Source: Owenia fusiformis (Eukaryota > Annelida > Polychaeta > Sabellida > Oweniidae). Taken from it: a DNA stretch of 64,000 nucleotides. Where the stretch lies: contig CAIIXF020000004.1 of the NCBI GenBank assembly GCA_903813345.2, forward strand, positions 15,665,513 through 15,729,512, given 5' to 3'. Every line of letters starts with the position of its first letter. Position 1 is the first letter of the stretch. Under the pieces are notes generated by a model that had not been told where the DNA came from, searched no databases, and saw only the letters and a program-made list of their open reading frames with translations. The position numbers were made by a program, and so were the translations under genes. Shown here one piece after another: positions 57,152-64,000 of this stretch.

Positions 57152-58243
57152 ATTCAAACATGACCGTGCTCTATTCGAATTTCTCAACCAATCAGAATGC
57201 AGCATAGCCAATATAGAACGTTCTCTAATTCTCCATAGATGCACGACCATGCTCTATTCAATCTGCAATTTGCATTGTTTTGAGTGACGTCACATCTCAG
57301 CTGCACATCTGGGGCTCTGTCCGGGGATAGCTGTTCTTTTTTACTCCCTACTTTATTTTATCAACACCCCATGTTTGCATACACCGTATAAAATCTAAAA
57401 CGGGGAGTAAAATAGAACAGCCCAAACAAATTCTAAAAATTTTCCGGCTGACTTCAAAATCTTGACAGCATGCGTATTCTTCCTTCATGCCCGTTCCACA
57501 GACACGGCTTTTACTAATTTTTATGTTTGAATCGGAATAAATAATGACAGGCAATTCAATATGGTGAAATTCAGCACTCGTTGGACAGAATGTTAGTACA
57601 AATGCACTCACCTTCGGTTCGTGCTTTGTACAACATTCTGTCCAACTCGTGCTGAATTTCACCATATTGAATGGCCTATCATTATTTATTCCTTAATTCA
57701 AACATGACCGTGCTCTATTCGAATTTCTCAACCAATCAGAATGCAGCATAGCCAATATAGAACGTTCTCTAATTCTCCATAGATACACGACCATGCTCTA
57801 TTCAATCTGCAATTTGCATTGTTTTGAGTGACGTCACATCTCAGCTGCACATCTGGGGCTCTGTCCGGGGATAGCTGTTCTTTTTTACTCCCTCCGTAAC
57901 TACTGTAACTATTTAACTATGGCTGACTTCAAGTTTAAAATCTAAAACGGGGAGTAAAATAGAACAGCCCAAACAAATTCTAAATTTTTTCCGGCCGACT
58001 TCAGAATCTTGACAGCATGCGTATTCTTCCTTCATGCCCGTTCCACAGACACGGCTTTTACTTATTTTTATGTTTGAATCGGAATAAATAATGATAGGCC
58101 ATTCAATATGGTGAAATTCTGCACTCGTTTGACAGAATGTTAGTGCAAATGCACTCACCTCCGGTTCGTGCTTTGTACAACATTCTGTCCAACTCGTGCT
58201 GAATTTCACCATATTGAATGGCCTATCATTATTTATTCCTTAA
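57152..58243. repeat. ~545-bp tandem duplication with internal hairpin
   Basis: 57152-57695 and 57696-58243 are direct copies (starting ATTCAAACATGACCGTGC). Each contains a hairpin of ~160 bp with arms ATTCAATATGGTGAAATTC and its complement, and a perfect TGACGTCA (57285-57292, 57830-57837). The matching minus-strand frames of 105 and 99 codons are products of this duplication. The left copy has ~40 bases (near 57345-57385) different from the right. Confidence 0.85.
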
Positions 58244-59408
58244 TCAAAGTTAGATATTTGATATAGCCTAGGTATTTAGAGAGATACGCTTCGAGTTTGA
58301 TCATCTTGATCTTTACGTCATTTTTGCTTCTTGTAAGCAAAATGCTCAATGATGAATGGAAAATGATGGAGGCAATACTGGATAATAATTGTGCTTTGTG
58401 TTGAACAATAACCGAGTCATCATTGTAAGTGAGGAATTGGGATGCTCCTCCACGCGGTTATCATTACACACTGCATTTGATTAATATCGAATGAATAGCT
58501 TATAGATGTATGGAAGTTGAAAGGACTGAACAGAAATAGTAAGATAGTGTTAACCAAATGGGGAAGCCGCTTTAGAGTTGATTTATTAGTTATTCATATA
58601 CGCCTCTTGTAACATAATAATACCTGGTTGTTGTGTGAGCTTTCAAACGCTGTCTAACATCATATATTGGATTGTCTATAATATAATATATATTTAATAT
58701 CATAATAATAACAATTCATCTATAATAATAATTGCCATATCAATGTTGGTAATGAGAACCCTTGTGTACAATGGAGTTCAAAATTCGACATTCACAAGGA
58801 CATCTCACTCAGAAAGTACTAAAATGCAACATTGCTAGACTCAACAAGATTAAAGATATCCATATTTGCACAACATGGAAACTTTTCTGACATGTACTGG
58901 TATATGCCATATAAGCCATCGCATGGTTTTCATTCTTTTATTAGGATGTAATTTTTATCATAAATTGTAGCATACGGTTTCGTAGCCTTTTACATTTATC
59001 TTAAACTCATTTTGCAATACGCATTACCTATACGCATCCGTAACAAACATACGAATAGGGATAGGTACACGTATATTTTTAGGCTTATCTTAACCTCCCT
59101 AATGTATCATGTCTGCCGTTTCTTTAACATGATCGCTTCTCACAAAAAAGGAGTGACATTATAAATTACACCTGGCCATATATTACGGACAGAATGTATA
59201 AGCCTAGTATATAGCTTATTAATAATTAATTTTTGTAGCCAGTAAAAGCAAAATTGCATTGCAAGTGTATGACTGTTATCGAATATATTAGTACTAGGTA
59301 TTATAACGTCTAAAGTAAAGAAGTGAATTGCAAAATTTTTAGAAAAAGTTCTAGAAAAGTTTCGCATCACGTTTTTTTTATAAAATGTATTTGTATCTGT
59401 ATTTTACA
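58244..59408. other. No gene seen
   Basis: AT-rich sequence. 58670-58740 is a simple TA/AAT-rich stretch. No coding frame with domain content. Confidence 0.4.
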
Positions 59409-59667
59409 GGCAAATGAAATGTTTTTTTATAATTATGACATCATAGACTAAACAATAGAACACAAATAGATCATTATGCAATACAGGTATTCTACAGGTA
59501 AAGAATTCATTAAATTGCATTACCATAAAAACTGTATTATTAAATACATTATATTACACATTATATTTCACCTGACACTGTAAAGTACCTGCATTGCATA
59601 TATATCTGTTCTATTGTTTAGTCTATGATGTCATAAATATAAAAAAAAACATTTTCAGTTGCTTGAA
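59409..59667. mobile_element. ~260-bp hairpin MITE
   Basis: CAGGCAAATGAAATG…ATGACATCATAGACTAAACAATAGAAC is inverted at GTTCTATTGTTTAGTCTATGATG…CATTTTCAGTTGCTTG, arms of about 55 bp with few differences. No coding content. Confidence 0.75.
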
Positions 59668-60581
59668 AAAGATTTACAGAATCTTTTTTTGTTTTTGTTG
59701 TCGTTGATTTTGTTGTAAAGAATCATGCACTACATTTAAGCCTAGCATTAATTTGGACTATGAGAGAACTAATATACTCAATAGATTGTCCAAACAATAA
59801 ACTGTAATTTTGTATTCTATTATATGTATAGTATGGACTTTATACTTCCTAAGAGTAAACATAGTATTATATTCGTATTCATTGATAAAATCTGCATCTT
59901 TAAATTCAATACATGTAATTTAAAGTTTAATATTTTCTTGTAATAGTTTATGTAAAATATATTTCCAATAAATATTTTCAATAAATATGGCAATATGAAA
60001 AGGTTGTATCCGTCCATATTTGTAAGCTATTGAAAATCTAAGATGACTTGGATACTTCGACTGCTAATCATCAACGTGTCTCTATTTGTTGCTGCTTAAA
60101 TAAAGAGGGAATTGTCTTCATGTATCGTTACGTAAAGCTAATGCTTCACACTAAATGTTGATAATTTATATCTTTTTTTGTTTCTAAAGTAATTGATCAC
60201 ATTTTTAATCATTTATTTCATAACCATTTTCACTGGACGAAGAAGCACTTTGTATTCTTTTTAGTCATGTTAAAATGTTTTGACCCATGGTATAAAATGT
60301 CTGGATATATTCCTGAATAAAGAATTGTGATATATATTATTCTTAAAAATATCTACATGTTATTATGTGGGTTAAAGCAGTTAAGTTCAGACATTCATTT
60401 TCCCAAACCCTTCCATGAATTCTTGACACATTTACTGTAAGTAACAATACATTTATTTATGTAATCCATTGTACACGATGCACCATTGTTAAATTATCAA
60501 TATCAAACCGAATTAAAATGTCTTCTTTCCTTAGAAAATATAGCAACCCAAGCCTAACTCCCCATTGGAAAACATGTGAAA
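59668..60581. other. No gene seen
   Basis: AT-rich sequence between the hairpin MITE and the Penelope-like element. The frame 59820-60017 has no domain. Confidence 0.4.
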
Positions 60582-60613
60582 TCCTTTACTTCAGAGAATA
60601 TTTTTAATTTATT

Positions 60614-60648
60614 GAGACTTTCGACTAATATCCCTTAGTCTTTTTCAA
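60614..60648 (-). ncRNA. Hammerhead-like fold, left arm of Penelope-like element
   Basis: On the minus strand TTGAAAA is followed by a GACTAA/TTAGTC hairpin and then GAAA and GTC. This is the order of a hammerhead core (CUGANGA, stem II, GAAA), but two core positions differ from consensus (C3 and G8). Stems I and III could not be established, so it may be inactive. Confidence 0.35.
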
Positions 60649-60868
60649 AATATAACAGCATGTATACATTTATGTGACGTCATAAACAGACAATGGAAAA
60701 TTTAATTATGTAACAAATGACCTAGTAACCTAAAAAATAACAACAACAAAAAACATAGATACGAAAAAACGAATGACCTAATAATAACCTTAAGATAAAT
60801 ATATCATCGTTATGGTAACAATTAAACTCAAATATTACTATTGCATACTTTGCTATACCATTCTTAAT

Positions 60869-62185
60869 TTACAATATTTTATGATACAAATTGTCCAACT
60901 GATACCCATTATCTCTGTTCATTTTAGGTTGCATTGTTTTAATATGAATTGCTTCCTTAACCCTACGTTTAAGATCATGACTCTCATTATCAATGATTTT
61001 TACATTGTTCCAGTTTATATTATGATCATATTCCATGGAATGTTCAATAACCGCAGAAGCAAGACCTCCAGTCGACAGTAATGTGGGTCTACGATGTTCT
61101 CTGATTCTAGTAACTAGTTCCCGCTTTGTTTCACCTACATAAGTGGCAATACAGTCTTTACAATCAATTTTGTAAATTACACCGGACTTCTTTTGATCAT
61201 TAGTTTTGTCCTTTAAATGCACCAACTGTTTCTTGATAGTATTCTGCGATGAGAAACATACTCGGACACGATGCCTTTTAAAAATACGCCGTAACTGGTT
61301 GGAAATACTAGGGATATACGGAAGAACTGCAGTACACCTTATATCGTCATCATTTCTTGTTCTGTTTACATTATTTGTCGCATGTCTTTCACCTTCTTTA
61401 ATCAGCCATTCCGGGTACCCACACTCCTTTAATGATCGGCAAACCAGTTCCTTTTCTTTCTTTAGATCTTCCTCTTTAGTTACCAATGTTTCTGCCCTCC
61501 TAAAGAGGGATTTGACAACTCCTCTTTTAGTATCAAGAGAATGATTTGATTGGAAATGCAAATACTGATTTGTGTGCGTTGGTTTGCGGTAAACACTAAA
61601 TGACAAAGATCCGTCTTGTTCAATCTGGGACATCGTATCCAAAAATGGGAGACGTTTATCGGCGGAACATACTTCCTTGGTGAATTTTATTCTCTCGTGT
61701 TGTTTATTCAAATGTTCACTAAACGATTGTTCATCATCCCTCTTTATGATCACAAACGTGTCGTCAACAAATCGACCCCAAAATTTTGGAGGAATTGGAG
61801 CATTTTCAATGGCCTTTTCTTCAAGATTTTCCATGAACAGATTCGCTATGATCGGAGATAGGGGCGATCCCATTGCTGCACCTTCTTTTTGAATATAAAA
61901 TTGGTTATCACGAATAAAGTAAGTGGTCTGAAGACAAAATTTCAAAAGTTCACCAATACTTGACGGTCTAAGTCCTGTTCTCTGTGGTAAAGTATCATCT
62001 GCTTCGAGTTTCTGCACTGCAATTGTCACTGCCTCTACAACCGGAACACTAGTAAACAACGACTTAACATCATAAGACACAGTGCACTCTGTTTTATCAA
62101 CTTTATGATTTTTTACTTTTTGAACAAAGTCTTCAGTATTCTTAATGCTATAACCATTTTCTCCAACTAATGGCTTCAGAAACAT
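60869..62185 (-). CDS. Penelope-like reverse transcriptase/GIY-YIG endonuclease, 5'-truncated
   Basis: An open frame of 438 codons. RT motifs: SYDVKSLFTSVPV (residues 37-49), AAMGSPLSPIIANLFMENLE (103-122) and the catalytic FVDD (139-142). LPFLDT (179-184) and YRKPTHTNQYLH (199-210) are typical of this family. A linker leads to the GIY-YIG nuclease: VIYKIDCKDC (336-345), YVGETKRELVTRIREH (349-364) and the Glu in KEAIHIKT (411). This enzyme nicks target DNA and primes reverse transcription there. About 200 N-terminal residues usual for the family are missing, and the first residues (MFLKPLVGENG) lie at the junction with the inverted copy, so the ATG is probably fortuitous. The remaining frame is intact. 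Confidence 0.88.
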   Translation of the reverse strand: MFLKPLVGENGYSIKNTEDFVQKVKNHKVDKTECTVSYDVKSLFTSVPVVEAVTIAVQKLEADDTLPQRTGLRPSSIGELLKFCLQTTYFIRDNQFYIQKEGAAMGSPLSPIIANLFMENLEEKAIENAPIPPKFWGRFVDDTFVIIKRDDEQSFSEHLNKQHERIKFTKEVCSADKRLPFLDTMSQIEQDGSLSFSVYRKPTHTNQYLHFQSNHSLDTKRGVVKSLFRRAETLVTKEEDLKKEKELVCRSLKECGYPEWLIKEGERHATNNVNRTRNDDDIRCTAVLPYIPSISNQLRRIFKRHRVRVCFSSQNTIKKQLVHLKDKTNDQKKSGVIYKIDCKDCIATYVGETKRELVTRIREHRRPTLLSTGGLASAVIEHSMEYDHNINWNNVKIIDNESHDLKRRVKEAIHIKTMQPKMNRDNGYQLDNLYHKIL

Positions 62186-62802
62186 TGGTAACTAAAGAGG
62201 AAGATCTAAAGAAAGAAAAGGAACTGGTTTGCCGATCATTAAAGGAGTGTGGGTACCCGGAATGGCTGATTAAAGAAGGTGAAAGACATGCGACAAATAA
62301 TGTAAACAGAACAAGAAATGATGACGATATAAGGTGTACTGCAGTTCTTCCGTATATCCCTAGTATTTCCAACCAGTTACGGCGTATTTTTAAAAGGCAT
62401 CGTGTCCGAGTATGTTTCTCATCGCAGAATACTATCAAGAAACAGTTGGTGCATTTAAAGGACAAAACTAATGATCAAAAGAAGTCCGGTGTAATTTACA
62501 AAATTGATTGTAAAGACTGTATTGCCACTTATGTAGGTGAAACAAAGCGGGAACTAGTTACTAGAATCAGAGAACATCGTAGACCCACATTACTGTCGAC
62601 TGGAGGTCTTGCTTCTGCGGTTATTGAACATTCCATGGAATATGATCATAATATAAACTGGAACAATGTAAAAATCATTGATAATGAGAGTCATGATCTT
62701 AAACGTAGGGTTAAGGAAGCAATTCATATTAAAACAATGCAAAGTAAAATGAACAGAGATAATGGGTATCAGTTGGACAATTTGTATCATAAAATATTGT
62801 AA
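62170..62802 (+). pseudogene. Inverted partial copy of the Penelope-like protein (C-terminal half)
   Basis: 210 codons that repeat residues 231-438 of the minus-strand protein, differing at one residue near the end (TMQSK instead of TMQPK). It contains the linker and the complete GIY-YIG domain but no RT catalytic core. The first codons (ATGGCTTCA) come from the junction. It is a fragment and not an independent gene. Confidence 0.88.
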
Positions 62803-63020
62803 ATTAAGAATGGTATAGCAAAGTATGCAATAGTAATATTTGAGTTTAATTGTTACCATAACGATGATATATTTATCTTAAGGTTATTATTAGGTCATTC
62901 GTTTTTTCGTATCTATGTTTTTTGTTGTTGTTATTTTTTAGGTTACTAGGTCATTTGTTACATAATTAAATTTTCCATTGTCTGTTTATGACGTCACATA
63001 AATGTATACATGCTGTTATA

Positions 63021-63055
63021 TTTTGAAAAAGACTAAGGGATATTAGTCGAAAGTC
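63021..63055 (+). ncRNA. Hammerhead-like fold, right arm of Penelope-like element
   Basis: Same sequence as 60614-60648 on the opposite strand: TTGAAAA, hairpin GACTAA/TTAGTC, GAAA, GTC. The same core deviations apply. Confidence 0.35.
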
Positions 63056-63189
63056 TCAATAAATTAAAAATATTCTCTGAAGTAAAGAATTTGACTTGTT
63101 TCTGATATATTAACCAGAGAGATGAACTTACATAGAACTATGTGAAATCCTATTTATGTTTGAATCTTTCTTTGTATAATATGAACTTT

Positions 63190-63804
63190 AATGACGGGAA
63201 ATATTAATTGACATTATTCCCATAACCTCAAGATTTTCTAATTTTTCCAACAAGTATACCAGGTTGTAAATTGATGACAAACTTGGTGATAACTTTTGAA
63301 AAATTACATTCCCACGTAAACCAATGGGAAATTGTAGGTTTGCGCCAAGTCATATGATTACCCAATCAATATATATCCATTATTTGACAAAAATGTGATG
63401 TTTCTTCAGATTCAACACAGTTATAGATGTCAAATTTATATTTCAGTAAACCTCCTTTCCAATTGAAATAACATGGAATGATTTTAAAGGTCTGTAACGT
63501 TAATATTCACAACGTAAAATAAACACTTAGGGCGCCAAAAAGCTGGACATTTCAATTTTATATATGAAAATATTTTTGGCGAATCTTTTACTGAATAGAT
63601 ATCCTGAAATCTGATTTACCCCGAACCCCGCATTTCGCATTGGTTTACATCGGAAAGACGATTAATTTCTTTTTTGTAATCGTGAAATTGGGGTATAGGA
63701 AAAAGGCAAGTAACATCTCCACCTTTATCATAAGTATTTTCATTGCAGGTTATGTAAACTATTCCAAAGGCGAGCTAAGATTGCCAAACTTTTGGTGGGA
63801 AGTG
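63190..63804. mobile_element. Diverged Tc1/mariner-like copy, left end missing
   Basis: The right end TTGCCAAACTTTTGGTGGGA then AGTG, followed by TA (63805-63806), matches the family at 11303 and 13703. The interior repeats the words seen at 9860-10310 (CCAATGGGAAATTGTAGG, GAATCTTTTACTGAATAGAT). The left part fades out near 63190. Confidence 0.7.
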
Positions 63805-63875
63805 TATGATACACCATTTTAACGCCAAATTAGTAATCTTCTCTATGGTTTATTACATGTTAAGGCTTCTTTAAC

Positions 63876-64000
63876 GTGGCTTACAACCCTGTTTATTTTT
63901 TCGCAAAGCCATTCAGTGGAATTACAATTTCTCTGCACCCTGATGTCCAATCAAGATTATTTGAGTAGCTTTGTGTTCCTGACACGTTTGGACATCCGGG
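63876..64000. mobile_element. Start of a third fold-back copy, cut by window end
   Basis: CAATTTCTCTGCACCCTGATG and TGTTCCTGACACGTTTGGAC match 37405-37535 in the same orientation. The element continues beyond the window. Confidence 0.75.

Larger units (their letters stand above)
60582..63088. mobile_element. Penelope-like element arranged as an inverted repeat
   Basis: Left arm 60582-61501 (minus orientation) and right arm 62170-63088 (plus orientation) are near-identical reverse complements of about 920 bp, each covering the C-terminal coding half plus 3' UTR. Between them, 61502-62169 is single-copy and encodes the RT core. Penelope elements are known for flanking repeats in direct or inverted order. 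Neither a full 5' RT end nor a clear target duplication is visible, so the copy is 5'-truncated. Confidence 0.85.

Noticed and set aside
57348-58212. Two similar minus-strand frames of 105 and 99 codons as a gene family
   Set aside because: Their similarity follows from the 545-bp tandem duplication of a hairpin-bearing repeat.
61206-62465. Frames opposite the Penelope-like coding arms (112 and 105 codons)
   Set aside because: They are antisense shadows of the GIY-YIG coding region, duplicated because the arms are inverted copies.

Overview
The window is AT-rich, repeat-dominated genomic DNA from an animal, most likely a marine invertebrate. Evidence for this is spliced genes with GT-AG introns, a STE/MAP3K-type protein kinase, a large NHL beta-propeller gene, and a mixed load of metazoan transposable elements (CR1/L2-like LINE, PIF/Harbinger, DIRS-like retroelement, Penelope-like element, Tc1/mariner-like and hAT-like non-autonomous elements). 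I cannot name a species. There are no prokaryotic operons, rRNA or CRISPR arrays.

Layout. 1-3315 has no recognisable gene. 3316-18189 is a pile of nested insertions bounded by a broken inverted repeat of about 370 bp: the left arm is split by a 2.8 kb element (3438-6226) with 15-bp terminal inverted repeats, the right arm by a 4 kb LINE (about 13816-17860), and long-hairpin Tc1/mariner-like elements fill the middle. Exons at 18790-18964 and 31646-31872 are consecutive pieces of one host kinase gene, joining in frame across a 12.7 kb intron. That intron holds a head-to-head 370-bp satellite (20020-22290) and a 7,954-bp PIF/Harbinger transposon (22621-30574). The transposon carries a six-exon MADF DNA-binding gene on + and a decayed DDE transposase on -. 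Downstream lie a decayed DIRS-like retroelement (32400-34800), a 24-bp minisatellite, a second copy of a 0.5 kb MITE, a fold-back element, a tRNA-derived sequence with tandem repeats, and a hAT-like element with a small spliced reading frame.

42700-48000 is mostly fold-back and tandem repeats. 49918-55173 is the only long intact host reading frame: a protein of about 1,751 residues with a disordered, tyrosine-motif-bearing N-terminus and five tandem NHL-type propeller units. A sixth unit and a scrap of a seventh lie decayed downstream. 57152-58243 is a tandem duplication. 60582-63088 is a Penelope-like element (reverse transcriptase plus GIY-YIG endonuclease) arranged as an inverted repeat around a single-copy RT core, with hammerhead-like folds in both arms. 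The window ends in more copies of repeat families seen earlier.

The kinase and NHL genes are the host genes I can support. Nearly everything else is mobile or repetitive DNA. Exon models were built by hand from splice sites and reading phase and have no transcript support.
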